64,000 nt of DNA from Paenibacillus_D tarimensis_A (GCA_041281825.1 CP166298.1:4650001-4714000), one strand, 5' to 3'; shown: positions 35,618-44,440, counted from the first letter of the stretch. Numbers and translations: made by a program. The notes: a model not told the origin generated them from the sequence alone.

Positions 35618-36505
35618 TCATGACAACAAAAGCATTGCCGGCGAAGCGACAATCGTCATCAACACCAAGAAAATAACGACTAACGGAAACACCAGCTTCG
35701 AGGAGGCTTCTTCGCCTCTCGAACGTGCGATTGCCTTGCGTTTTTCCCATAACACCCCGGACAGCTCGCGCAATGAAGCCGTAAACTGTCCTCCTCCCCG
35801 CCGGTGATTGAGCAGCAGTGCCGTCGTAAACAAAGCCACCTCTTGAACCGCACAACGTTTGCTGAATGTCTCCAGCGCACTCGGAAAGGAAACGCCGTTG
35901 CGGACTTCATTGCACATTTTCTCCAGCTCGGTGAACAATGGATTCACCCCGCCGCTTTCCATGCGATGCCGCTCCAGACAACGGATGATCGCCTGCATTA
36001 AAGTTTCGCCCGCTCCTGTGAGCAAGATCAGCTTGCTAAGCAGCTCCGGAAGCGCCAGCAGCATATCCTGTCTTCGCTTCTCCAGCTTCCGCTGAACATC
36101 GCGGATTCGTGCGAGTGGGACAATGACCGCCATCAAGCCTCCCAGCTGCAATAGCATCGGCTCATCGCCGGCCGCGGATAACAGTGCGCCGGCTGTCATA
36201 GACAAGTAGCCGAATCCGACGCTCTCCGCCATAAAACGTTTTGTTTCCTCAATGCTGTGGCCTGTCCCGTTAAGGATGACAAGCCGGCGGTGAATGGCCG
36301 TTAATTGGACCGGCAGCTTTTCCCAAAGCTTCAACCGGTCCATCGTCCGAAGAAACGGTTCGCAAATCCATATGTTTCCTGCAGACCGTTTTGCTGAAGC
36401 CCTTTGTCGCGGCTTCACGCCGCCGTGAAGGCCGCTTTGATAATGGAATAAAGCGACTTCACCGGCCCAGAGTACCAATAACAGCAGTAAAATCCCTAAG
36501 CCCAT
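35618..36505 (-). CDS. tadC: Tad pilus inner-membrane protein TadC
   Basis: 295 residues, type II secretion F (GspF) domain with membrane helices at the start, middle (SMTAGALLSAAG) and end (LVFPLVVIFLVLMTIVASPAMLLL). Core pattern LPELLSKLILLTGAGETLMQAI and GVSFPSALETFSKRC. With TadB it forms the platform turned by the TadA ATPase. ATG 36505 follows AAAGGAGA. Confidence 0.85.
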   Translation of the reverse strand: MGLGILLLLLVLWAGEVALFHYQSGLHGGVKPRQRASAKRSAGNIWICEPFLRTMDRLKLWEKLPVQLTAIHRRLVILNGTGHSIEETKRFMAESVGFGYLSMTAGALLSAAGDEPMLLQLGGLMAVIVPLARIRDVQRKLEKRRQDMLLALPELLSKLILLTGAGETLMQAIIRCLERHRMESGGVNPLFTELEKMCNEVRNGVSFPSALETFSKRCAVQEVALFTTALLLNHRRGGGQFTASLRELSGVLWEKRKAIARSRGEEASSKLVFPLVVIFLVLMTIVASPAMLLLS

Positions 36506-36558
36506 CAATATCTCCTTTTAGTGGACGTTCCCTGGCTTTTTTGAACACGCATTATAAT

Positions 36559-37347
36559 CTACGTCTTAATGTCCATCAGTTTATAGATGAACCAGTAACA
36601 GCCGGCCAGCAGCAACAGCGCTACGGTCAGCAGCACATATCCGATACCATCGTAAAGAGGTTCCATGTAATCGGGAGCCGCAAAACCGAGAAAAGCGAGG
36701 AACAGAAACGGAACCCCCATCATAATGCGGCTCTCAAACCGTTTCTGCGCAATCATGACCGAAATCTCCAACTGGATGTCCAGCTTCTCGCCGATCATCT
36801 GCGACGTTTGCCGAATCACTTCCACGAGATCGCCGCCTGATCGCTTTCCGACACAGAATACATCCACAAAATGCGTAATGTCTTCGATTCCCGTCCTGTC
36901 GCTGAAGCTTCGCAAGCTTTGCTCAAGCGGTTCACCGTTCTCCAGCCGAAACCGGATAATATCGAACTCCCTTACAATTTCCGCATTCGGATCCGGGTAA
37001 AGGAACCGAAGGTCGGAAGGTACCGTTTTGAATGCATTTTCGACGGAACGGCCTGCAGCCAGCGACGATGTCAGCGAAAACAAGGCCTCCTTGAATTGGA
37101 GCTTGATCCTCTCCCTTCTTTTGTTCAGCAGGGCCGCACGATACAACCGGGGCGCGATCAACCCTGCGGAGCACAACAGCAGCGCCATAATAACGGACCG
37201 GTAAAATAGATAGGACGCCAAAAAGGCGGCTGCAATGCCTATCGCAGCGGATAAGAGCCGCTCTCTCCGGTTTAATGTAAGGCTTCGATAATCCGGAAGA
37301 GATTGGGTCGGTTGCGAAGGGACGTTAATCCGGGTCTGGAGATTCAT
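36559..37347 (-). CDS. tadB: Tad pilus inner-membrane protein TadB
   Basis: 262 residues, GspF domain. Seen: FKEALFSLTSSLAAGRSVENAF, GEPLEQSLRSFSDRTGIEDITHFVDVFCVGKRSGGDLVEVIRQ and terminal membrane helices. Partner of TadC. Its start is adjacent to the tadA stop. Confidence 0.87.
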   Translation of the reverse strand: MNLQTRINVPSQPTQSLPDYRSLTLNRRERLLSAAIGIAAAFLASYLFYRSVIMALLLCSAGLIAPRLYRAALLNKRRERIKLQFKEALFSLTSSLAAGRSVENAFKTVPSDLRFLYPDPNAEIVREFDIIRFRLENGEPLEQSLRSFSDRTGIEDITHFVDVFCVGKRSGGDLVEVIRQTSQMIGEKLDIQLEISVMIAQKRFESRIMMGVPFLFLAFLGFAAPDYMEPLYDGIGYVLLTVALLLLAGCYWFIYKLMDIKT

Positions 37348-38580
37348 TTATGCTCCCTCCACACGATCGGCAATTCCCGCCATTTCAAGCTTCCTCGTAT
37401 TTTGCAGCCGGCTGCCGACACGGCGTAATCCGCCGACGATCCTGCCCTCAAATTCTCCTTCCTCCTCGAAACGGAACAGCAGATTCAGCGCTACCTCGCC
37501 GTTCTTCATCCCGATGACCTCACTGATTTCGGTAACGCGTCTTGTGCGGTCTCGCAGACGGGAGAGGTGAATCATCACATCAAGGGCCGATGCGATCTGC
37601 TGCCGGATCACCCCGACCGGCAGGTCTGCAGCGCTCAGCACCATCGTTTCCAGACGGCCAAGCATATCCTTGGCTCCGTTGGCATGGCCGGTGGACAAGC
37701 TGCCGTCATGACCTGTATTCATCGCCTGCAGCATATCAAGGGCCTCTCCTCCTCTCACTTCTCCCACGATAATCCGGCTAGGTCTCATTCTTAGCGATGC
37801 GCGGATGAGCTCTTTCATCGCAATCTCCCCCTTCCCCTCCGTGTTGGCGTTTCGCGTCTCCAACGATACGAGGTTCTGCACGCTCCGGATTTGAAGCTCC
37901 GCCGAATCTTCAATCGTAACAATCCTCTCGTCCGGCGGAATGTATTGGGACAACGCGTTTAAGAACGTTGTTTTGCCGGAGCCTGTTCCTCCGCTTATAA
38001 ACAGGTTGTATTTAGCCAGCACAAGCTGCTTCAGGAAATCGGCCGCTTCCGGAGTAAGCGATCCAAGCCGGATGAGGTCCTCCATATATAACGGTTGCTC
38101 CGGGAATTTGCGGATCGTCAATGTCGGTCCCTTTAAAGCAATGGGAGGAAGAACGACATGCACGCGCGAGCCATCCTTCAATCTCGCATCGACAATCGGG
38201 CTGGATTCGTTCACGACTCTGTTAACGCCGGCAACGATGCCTTGAATAATATCCTCAAGTCGTTCCTTGCTCTCAAAAGCTACAGGATACCTACTCATTC
38301 TCCCGGCTTGCTCGATGAACACCTCATCATGCGCATTGATCATAATTTCCGTGACGCTCGGATCCTCCATGAGCGGCTGCAGCACATCCAGTCCGCGAAA
38401 GGAGTGAAACAACCGCCGGACAAGCCGCACTTTCTCTCCGGATGTCATCGGATTCAACCGGCACCGCTCGAACACCGTCCGTTCGACCGCATTCATAAGC
38501 GCCTCATCGGTTACCGATCCGCTCAGGTCGATTCTCTCCCGAATACGGTCCCGCAGCTCCAGCACCACCTCCTCTGTCAT
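37348..38580 (-). CDS. tadA: Tad pilus assembly ATPase TadA/CpaF
   Basis: 410 residues, type II/IV secretion ATPase. Walker A GGTGSGKTTFLNAL, Asp box VTIEDSAELQI, Walker B RPSRIIVGEVRGGEALDMLQAMNTGHDGS and the His box LSTGHANGAKDMLGRLE. Powers pilus assembly from the cytoplasm. ATG 38580 has AAAGGAGGGG six bases upstream. It begins inside tadZ (77-base overlap), which suggests coupling. Confidence 0.95.
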   Translation of the reverse strand: MTEEVVLELRDRIRERIDLSGSVTDEALMNAVERTVFERCRLNPMTSGEKVRLVRRLFHSFRGLDVLQPLMEDPSVTEIMINAHDEVFIEQAGRMSRYPVAFESKERLEDIIQGIVAGVNRVVNESSPIVDARLKDGSRVHVVLPPIALKGPTLTIRKFPEQPLYMEDLIRLGSLTPEAADFLKQLVLAKYNLFISGGTGSGKTTFLNALSQYIPPDERIVTIEDSAELQIRSVQNLVSLETRNANTEGKGEIAMKELIRASLRMRPSRIIVGEVRGGEALDMLQAMNTGHDGSLSTGHANGAKDMLGRLETMVLSAADLPVGVIRQQIASALDVMIHLSRLRDRTRRVTEISEVIGMKNGEVALNLLFRFEEEGEFEGRIVGGLRRVGSRLQNTRKLEMAGIADRVEGA

Positions 38581-39724
38581 CCGTGTCCCCTCCTTTCGGC
38601 CAAACCCAAGCCTCAAGCACCCGCCGGACCGAACCCCGGTATACCGGAGAAGCAAGCAGCTGCATCGGGTGCCCCGTCTGCCTCCATTGCGGGATATAAG
38701 GAAGGATGCCGCGGACGTTACCGGCAAACGGCCAATCCGGGCTTGTACCATCAACATCCTTGATGCTGCCGGCTTCCGAATTGCCCACCTGCAGAAATCT
38801 CATTTTGCATTCATGCCGCGTGTAAGCATCTCCCCATTTTCGCCTGCCATAGCCAAGCGCCGTTTTGCTCTTGTAGAGCCCGGCAGGATCGGTACATCCG
38901 AGCCAAAACATAAGGTTGCAGCTCTCGAGAGCTTGCAGATGAACGGCATCCATCATGCCATCCAAATCGACGATCACCATATCGTACCCGCCGTGATTCA
39001 TAATTACATCAAGCAAATGCTTCAGCAACTCCGGGGTGAGCGCCTGCCTCTCCTCCGGCGCCGGAGCCTGCGCAAAGTAGTCCGTTTTAACGACGGGGTG
39101 GTGCTTCCGAAGGGAGGCGAATAACGCCCCCGCCTTCTCCGGCTGGGACTGCAGGGCGTATAGCATGTTCGAAAAATCATTTTCCCCGGAATCAAGACCG
39201 TTGCCGAAATAAACGCCGGAGCTGTTCCACAGTTCCAGGTTTAAATAAAACACCCGCCTCCCGTCCCCCGCGGCCTGCTGGGCCATATTAAGCGCTAACG
39301 TCGTCTTTCCGATGCCGCCTGTCGCCGAATAAACAGCAATTAATACGGTCTGGCCCCGACTAATGCCGGGCAATGCCGAGACACCGGCAGCTCCGGAATA
39401 AATACCTTGCAGCTCATGCAGCAGCTTGGGCAGCGGTTGGAATTGAAGAACCTGAGGATACTTCCCAGCTTCATTAACCCGAAGGACAAGCGAGCAAGCC
39501 GGAACGCGCTCTGGCATCGCATCTTCCGCTTCCTCCAGAAATGCCGGCTGCGCGGCAATGAAATCCGCCGGGTACCCGCTGCGGAGATATTGCTTTAACG
39601 CCTGCGGGTTTGTAAAAGCCGTCACTTGCCAGTCCGCCGCTGCCGATGAATCCCGCATATACTCTGCTGCTCTTCTGACATATTCCTGTTCCTTGGCAGC
39701 AACGATCATCGTCTTGTTTCTCAT
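38504..39724 (-). CDS. tadZ: Tad pilus localisation ATPase TadZ/CpaE-like
   Basis: 406 residues. Receiver-like N-terminal region (TMIVAAKEQEYVRRAAEYMR) then a MinD/ParA ATPase domain with deviant Walker A SATGGIGKTTLALNMA and VIVDLDG. TadZ proteins place the pilus machine in the cell. ATG 39724 follows GGGAGGTG by five bases. It is the first gene of a ten-gene operon; promoter and leader terminator lie directly upstream. Confidence 0.87.
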   Translation of the reverse strand: MRNKTMIVAAKEQEYVRRAAEYMRDSSAAADWQVTAFTNPQALKQYLRSGYPADFIAAQPAFLEEAEDAMPERVPACSLVLRVNEAGKYPQVLQFQPLPKLLHELQGIYSGAAGVSALPGISRGQTVLIAVYSATGGIGKTTLALNMAQQAAGDGRRVFYLNLELWNSSGVYFGNGLDSGENDFSNMLYALQSQPEKAGALFASLRKHHPVVKTDYFAQAPAPEERQALTPELLKHLLDVIMNHGGYDMVIVDLDGMMDAVHLQALESCNLMFWLGCTDPAGLYKSKTALGYGRRKWGDAYTRHECKMRFLQVGNSEAGSIKDVDGTSPDWPFAGNVRGILPYIPQWRQTGHPMQLLASPVYRGSVRRVLEAWVWPKGGDTDDRGGGAGAAGPYSGENRPERIGNR

Positions 39725-39744
39725 CGCAACACCTCCCGAAACGC

Positions 39745-39790
39745 AAAAAAACACCGCAAACCGCGCATCATCATGCGCAGGTTCGCGGTG
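39745..39790 (-). terminator. Intrinsic terminator in the tadZ leader (also end of fsa)
   Basis: Imperfect stem of about 16-17 bp (CACCGCAAACC-GCGCAT against ATGCGCAGGTTCGCGGTG), then seven T on the minus strand. It lies 20 bases before tadZ and downstream of the promoter at 39827-39855, so it can end fsa transcripts and also attenuate the tad operon. Confidence 0.85.
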
Positions 39791-39826
39791 CTTCCGCAAA
39801 ACATCTTATTGGTTGAATTTGGAGTT

Positions 39827-39855
39827 AATTTATCACATATTTTTCAATTCGTCAA
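39827..39855 (-). promoter_or_regulatory. Sigma-A-type promoter of the tad operon
   Basis: TTGACG (39850-39855) and TAAATT (39827-39832) with exactly 17 bases between them, right at the fsa stop codon. The leader would be about 95 bases and includes a terminator. Confidence 0.65.
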
Positions 39856-39856
39856 C

Positions 39857-40504
39857 TCATTTGTTTTGCATTTTGTTCCAATCTGTCAGAAATTTCTCAA
39901 TACCGATATCGGTCAGCGGATGCTTCCACAACGAAGGCAGCAGCGATCCCGGAATCGTCGCGATATGCGAGCCGGCAACGGCAGCTTGCTCTACATGTCC
40001 GATATTCCGAATGCTCGCTGCGATAATTTCCGTTTCAAACCCATAATTTTCAATAATGGTCTTCAACTGGCGTATCAATGCCATGCCTTCCACCGCAATA
40101 TCGTCCAAACGGCCGATAAACGGGCTGATAAACGTCGCGCCTGCTTTGGACGCCATCAAGCCTTGGGCTGCGGAGAAAATAAGCGTTACATTTGTTTTAA
40201 TCCCTTTTTGCGAAAGCTCGTGACATGCATAGAGTCCGTCCTCGGTCATCGGAAGCTTAATGACGACATTCGGCGCCCACTCCGCAATTTCATAGGCCTC
40301 CTTAAGCATCTCTTCAGCTTTCGTACCGATGACCTCGGCGCTTACCGGACCGGCAACGATGCCGCAAATTTCTTGAATGACCTGTTTGAAATCGCGGCCT
40401 TCTTTGGCGATAAGCGACGGATTGGTCGTTACCCCATCGACCAGTCCAAGCTTAGCGATCCTTTTAATTTCCTCTACGTTTGCAGTGTCCAGAAAAAATT
40501 TCAT
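39857..40504 (-). CDS. fsa: Fructose-6-phosphate aldolase / transaldolase (TalC type)
   Basis: 215 residues, the short single-domain transaldolase. Schiff-base Lys83 in VVIKLPMTEDG; FFLDTANVEEI at the N-terminus and TLIFSAAQGLMASKAGA, SPFIGRLDD. Moves dihydroxyacetone units or splits fructose 6-phosphate. Last of the ccpN-ppsR-glpX-ndk-fsa run (65-base gap after ndk). Annotators also use the name tal. Confidence 0.93.
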   Translation of the reverse strand: MKFFLDTANVEEIKRIAKLGLVDGVTTNPSLIAKEGRDFKQVIQEICGIVAGPVSAEVIGTKAEEMLKEAYEIAEWAPNVVIKLPMTEDGLYACHELSQKGIKTNVTLIFSAAQGLMASKAGATFISPFIGRLDDIAVEGMALIRQLKTIIENYGFETEIIAASIRNIGHVEQAAVAGSHIATIPGSLLPSLWKHPLTDIGIEKFLTDWNKMQNK

Positions 40505-40569
40505 TATTTTAATCTCCTCTCGTTTACATGATCTATTTCTGAAGCATGTTATTTATTTATGTACAGCTT

Positions 40570-40968
40570 CTAGCCAAAAAAGAGCCCGATTTCACGCTCC
40601 GCGCTTTCCGGAGAATCGGATCCGTGGATAATATTGCTCTCCACCGTAAGCGCATAATCGCCTCGGATCGTCCCGGGATCGGCATCCGCCGGATTGGTTT
40701 TGCCGATCATCGAACGGGCGATCTTCACCGCATCCTTGCCTTCCCAAACCATGGCAAATACATCGCCGGAAGTGATGAAGTCAACCAGTTCACCGAAGAA
40801 CGGCCGCTCTTTATGCTCGATGTAATGCCGCTCCGCCAATTCTCTGGATACCGCCATTAATTTTGCACCCGCCAAACGAAAGCCTCTTTTTTCAAATCGT
40901 GCGACGATTTCCCCGATCAAGCCGCGTTTGACTCCGTCGGGTTTAACCATAACAAAAGTGCGTTCCAA
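40570..40968 (-). CDS. ndk: Nucleoside diphosphate kinase, short C-terminus
   Basis: 132 residues. Transfers phosphate from ATP to NDPs through the active His115 (NIIHGSDS). All core motifs are present: MVKPDGV, HKERPFFGELV, SGPVFAMVWEG-like SGDVFAMVWEG, TNPADADPGTIRGDYA. The protein stops after EREIGLFFG, about 15 residues before most Bacillota homologues; neither other frame downstream encodes the missing tail. Starts 27 bases after glpX. Confidence 0.93.
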   Translation of the reverse strand: MERTFVMVKPDGVKRGLIGEIVARFEKRGFRLAGAKLMAVSRELAERHYIEHKERPFFGELVDFITSGDVFAMVWEGKDAVKIARSMIGKTNPADADPGTIRGDYALTVESNIIHGSDSPESAEREIGLFFG

Positions 40969-40995
40969 TCCATAACCCCCTTAGATTTAATCCAT

Positions 40996-41967
40996 TCATT
41001 TCATATTACGCAGCAGCGGTTTGTTTGGTAAATAATGGAGCGACCTGATGTAGCGGATCGTTCTGGTTTTGGCGCGCATCACTACAGAATCGGTTTCCGC
41101 CCGCTGATCCGCCAAATAGCGGACGCCGCCCAGAAATTCACCTGGGGTAACTCCCGTTGCCGAAAAGATAACATCGCCTGTTCCGACCATGTCGTCCATC
41201 GACAGCAGCCGCTTAGGGTCTTCAATCCCCATCTCAATACAGCGTTCGAACTGTGCTTGATCCTCCGGCATTAAGCGGCCTTGAATTTCCCCGCCGAGGC
41301 ATTTAAGCGCCGCAGCAGCCAATACGCCCTCCGGGGCTCCGCCGGAACCAACATACAAGTCGATGCCCGTTTCCGGGAAAGCGGGCGCCATCGCTCCGGC
41401 AACATCGCCGTCCGACAGAAACTTGATCCGGACCCCGGTTTGTCTTAGTTCGGCAACGATTTTGGCATGGCGCTCCCGGTCAAGCAAAATAACCGTTAAT
41501 TCCGACAACGGCTTACCTAATGCCAAAGCCGCCTTCTCCACCGTCGTACGGACCGGATCCATCAGGCTCAGCTTGCCGACCAGAGCCGGTCCGACGGCAA
41601 GCTTCTCCATATACATATCCGGAGCATGCAGGAGTTCGCCCTTAGGAGCGATAGCAAGTACGGACATCGCATTGTTCAAGCCTTTGGCGACGATCTCGGT
41701 TCCTTCCAGCGGATCGACCGCCACATCGACCTGAGGCCCCTGCATATTGCCCACTTGCTCTCCGATGTACAACATCGGCGCCTCATCCATCTCGCCCTCG
41801 CCAATCACGACGGTTCCCTGCATCGAGACCGAATCGAACATTTTCCGCATTGCCTCCGTAGCGGCTCCGTCCGCGCTGTTCTTATCGCCGCGCCCCATCC
41901 AGGGCGATGCCGCCAAGGCCGCCAACTCAGTTACCCGTACTAATTCAAGCGCCAGCTCTCTCTCCAT
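40996..41967 (-). CDS. glpX: Class II fructose-1,6-bisphosphatase
   Basis: 323 residues. GlpX family: DGAATEAMRKMF, GEGEMDEAPMLYIGE, VDVAVDPLEGTEIVAKG (metal-binding DPLEGT) and GSGGAPEGVLAAAALK. Gluconeogenic dephosphorylation of fructose 1,6-bisphosphate. It lies between the PPDK regulator and ndk, in the operon begun by CcpN. Confidence 0.95.
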   Translation of the reverse strand: MERELALELVRVTELAALAASPWMGRGDKNSADGAATEAMRKMFDSVSMQGTVVIGEGEMDEAPMLYIGEQVGNMQGPQVDVAVDPLEGTEIVAKGLNNAMSVLAIAPKGELLHAPDMYMEKLAVGPALVGKLSLMDPVRTTVEKAALALGKPLSELTVILLDRERHAKIVAELRQTGVRIKFLSDGDVAGAMAPAFPETGIDLYVGSGGAPEGVLAAAALKCLGGEIQGRLMPEDQAQFERCIEMGIEDPKRLLSMDDMVGTGDVIFSATGVTPGEFLGGVRYLADQRAETDSVVMRAKTRTIRYIRSLHYLPNKPLLRNMK

Positions 41968-41998
41968 GGATGCGTCCCCCTACAATCCTTTTTTTCCG

Positions 41999-42814
41999 TT
42001 ATCGCTTCATTTCATTCAGCAATTCACTCACGATACCTGCCGTTTCCTCAATTGCGCGTTCCGTTACATCGATTATTGTGCACTCCGCCTTCTTCATCAC
42101 GGCGAATGCATATTCCAGCTCTTCGAGTATCCGTTCCGTTGATGCATACCGGGAGGCGGGAGGCAATCCCATCGCCTTCAACCGCTCCATTCGGATTTTA
42201 ACCATATGCTCCGGGTCCATCGTCAGACCGACAACGAGTCTACCCGGTATCGGATCGAGCTCCGGAGGCGCCTTCACTTCGGGAATCAGCGGAAAGTTCG
42301 CCACTTTAATCCCTTTATGGGCCAAAAATATACTCAATGGCGTCTTTGATGTCCGGGAAACGCCTATTAACACGACCTGAGCCTGGCGCAAACCTCTGGC
42401 ATCTTTGCCGTCATCGAATTTAACGGCGAATTCAATCGCTTCGATTCTCCTGAAGTAGTCTTCATCCAATGTGTGCAGCAGACCCGGCTGTCGTTTGGGA
42501 AAGCCGTTGAACACATCGATATAGGTCTGCATCATCGGTCCCATTACATCGACGATCGGTACGCCGCAGCGCATTGCTTCCTCCTTCATCATCTCCCGAA
42601 GCTCCGGCTGCACAAGCGTAAACGCAATGAATCCGCCGGTCGCCGCAGCCTCCTTGACGATCGAAACGATTTCCTCCTCGCTCCGGATGTGGCCATACCG
42701 TTTCAGCTTTTCTTCATTCCCCGGAAATTGGCGCATCGTCGCCCGAGCTACCGCCTCAGCCGTTTCCCCTACCGCATCCGAACAGACATAGATGACTTTG
42801 TTCTGATGTTCCAT
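41999..42814 (-). CDS. Pyruvate,phosphate dikinase regulatory protein (PpsR/YqfL)
   Basis: 271 residues, DUF299 family. N-terminal VIYVCSDAVGETAEAVARA and P-loop GVSRTSKT (151-158) are typical. These bifunctional kinases/phosphorylases switch PPDK or PEP synthase on and off using ADP and phosphate. Its place directly after ccpN (15-base gap) is the B. subtilis yqzB-yqfL order and supports a gluconeogenic role. Confidence 0.93.
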   Translation of the reverse strand: MEHQNKVIYVCSDAVGETAEAVARATMRQFPGNEEKLKRYGHIRSEEEIVSIVKEAAATGGFIAFTLVQPELREMMKEEAMRCGVPIVDVMGPMMQTYIDVFNGFPKRQPGLLHTLDEDYFRRIEAIEFAVKFDDGKDARGLRQAQVVLIGVSRTSKTPLSIFLAHKGIKVANFPLIPEVKAPPELDPIPGRLVVGLTMDPEHMVKIRMERLKAMGLPPASRYASTERILEELEYAFAVMKKAECTIIDVTERAIEETAGIVSELLNEMKR

Positions 42815-42829
42815 GAAATTTTGCTCCCC

Positions 42830-43504
42830 CTATTCCGCAGCCGTAACCAAATCCTTCAGCAGAAGAATGACATTCGTCTTGGTAACCGAGCCTACAGCTT
42901 CCGGTCCTAACCCGTCCCGTGCATTCACAATGACAGGCAGACAGTCAAGCTGGTGTGCGATCATTTTACGGACGGCTTCGGTTATCGAATCATCCGGCGT
43001 GACGGTTACAATATTCGGGTACCTGGTCATAACCATGCTGACCGGAATTCCTGCGGCATTCGGGTTACCCAGCGTCACCTTTAGCAGATCCTTCGGTGTC
43101 ACAATGCCGACGAAACGTTTCTGATCGTTCAGAACAAGAAGCGTGTCTGCATTTTCCATAAACAAAGTGATAACCGCATCATGTACGGATAAAGTCTCCA
43201 CAATGTTTACCGGCAAGCCCTGCACTTGGCTAACCTGTAACGTCTTGAAGTTCTGCACTGCACTATGATCCTGCCGGTAAGCATTTCCCGGAAAATATCC
43301 GACTTTAGGTTTGGCATCCAACAAGCCTAGCATGACCAGCAATGATAAGTCCGAGCGAAGCGTCGGTCTGCTCACGCCGAGCAGCTCGGCCAGTTGTTCA
43401 CCGGTTATCGGCGCGTTCTGCTTTACAATGCTCATAATCTCCATCTGACGCGCGGAAAGTTCGATGACACAACCCCCCTGACATAGGATCTTTGAGCATG
43501 ACAT
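42830..43504 (-). CDS. ccpN: CcpN-like transcriptional repressor (HTH plus CBS pair)
   Basis: The homology begins at VIELSARQMEIMSIV (from about 43468) and covers an HTH (ITGEQLAELLGVSRPTLRSDL) and two CBS domains (VHDAVITLFMENADTLLVLN, MTRYPNIVTVTPDDSITEAV). CcpN represses gluconeogenic genes (gapB, pckA in B. subtilis). The only standard in-frame start is ATG 43504, inside a leader module. The well-placed GTG at 43470, after GGGGGG, reads MS then is one base out of frame. So either ATG 43504 is used or a base is missing here. Confidence 0.85.
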   Translation of the reverse strand: MSCSKILCQGGCVIELSARQMEIMSIVKQNAPITGEQLAELLGVSRPTLRSDLSLLVMLGLLDAKPKVGYFPGNAYRQDHSAVQNFKTLQVSQVQGLPVNIVETLSVHDAVITLFMENADTLLVLNDQKRFVGIVTPKDLLKVTLGNPNAAGIPVSMVMTRYPNIVTVTPDDSITEAVRKMIAHQLDCLPVIVNARDGLGPEAVGSVTKTNVILLLKDLVTAAE

Positions 43505-43538
43505 AGGGATCTATGGTCGTAGCTCAAAGTCTCTCCAC
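43480..43538 (-). repeat. Degenerate leader module before ccpN
   Basis: One degraded full module (GAGAGACTTTGAGC kept, returning stem lost) followed by a half module (TCATGCTCAAAGATCCTATG) directly before CAGGGGGG. Confidence 0.7.
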
Positions 43539-44167
43539 CTTTTAAAATGCGATGATCTCTCTAAAAACCTCTATTTAATGTATCATATAAATATTTAACA
43601 CACAATATTAGATGGATTTTTTTTAATATCCTTCTCAATTTTATAACATAATGAATGTTTATAACCTATTTTACTAGATAATTTTTAGTTTAAAGCACAT
43701 GGCAATTTATTCACCATCTCCTTTATACACCTATATCATCTCCTTAGATCTACAATAACAGCATGACCTGCCCTATCCTAAAAAACCGGTATTTTTCCAT
43801 ATTTTCCATACATTCAGAGAATACAGTCCGTTTTCGGACTCCTTTTAACCACTCTCCCTTTCACTCAGCAGCTTATTAATTACTCTTTAATCGTTCACTC
43901 CCTTCCTATTTTCCCAATCATGTAATCGAGCTCGAACACCGCGTTGAAGCCGGGTATCATTCATCCATGAGCCGCAATTTCGAAAAATATGACAGCCATC
44001 ATTTCTATAATAAGGAGAATACCGTTTCACCAGCGGCTCGCCAAAAAACAATTCGGAATAGATATGAAACTTGTGATTTTTCAATCGCTAAAAATTTGCA
44101 CAATCATTGAAACACAAACATATGTGTGGAAAAATAATACGTATATCGAACATAAATTCCCATAAGG
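43505..44167. other. AT-rich intergenic region without a convincing gene
   Basis: It holds the ccpN leader and promoter and a short hairpin AGTCCG-TTTT-CGGACT (43825-43840) followed by CCTTTT, similar to the AACGGACT repeats near cysA. A 65-codon minus frame (43887-44084) has no ribosome site and no recognisable homology. The region leads into a transposase fragment and looks like decayed sequence. Confidence 0.5.
43577..43605 (-). promoter_or_regulatory. Candidate promoter of the ccpN operon
   Basis: TTGTGT (43600-43605) and TACATT (43577-43582) spaced 17 bases on the minus strand in AT-rich sequence; a leader of about 100 bases would carry the module. Confidence 0.4.
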
Positions 44168-44413
44168 TTGTTGTTTAATGTGAGTAGTCAAAGGACCTCT
44201 GTTACATTCAACGATTTTCTTTTGTCACATGGATCAAATGAAGGCGATTGGAACGACCACTTTTTTCATGCCAAATGGCCTTCCGGATTTAGATGCCCCA
44301 ATTGCGGGCATTGCGAAACATACACCATTCGCTCCCGTAAACAGCCCCTTTACCAATGCCGATCCTGTACCCATCAGTCCAGCTTAACAGCAGGCACGAT
44401 TCTGTTGCCATAG
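44168..44413 (+). pseudogene. IS1595-family transposase, N-terminal fragment
   Basis: 81 residues containing only the N-terminal zinc ribbon of ISXO2/IS1595 transposases: FRCPNCGHCETYTIRSRKQPLYQCRSCTHQSSLTAGTI. The intact protein would go on to a DDE/DDN domain of about 200 more residues; here a stop follows at once and then the 78-bp tandem repeat begins. Inverted ends and a target duplication were not found. Remnant of a dead insertion sequence. Confidence 0.8.
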
Positions 44414-44440
44414 CAAATACGCGGTTCCTGCTTTCTGACT

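Noticed and set aside
39745..39855. Known riboswitch upstream of tadZ
   Set aside because: The leader is too short and lacks conserved elements of c-di-GMP or other riboswitches that I can recognise; only a promoter and terminator are supported.
43887..44084. A 65-codon minus-strand frame in the AT-rich gap
   Set aside because: TTG start without ribosome site, no recognised motif; could be a decayed fragment but I cannot support a gene.
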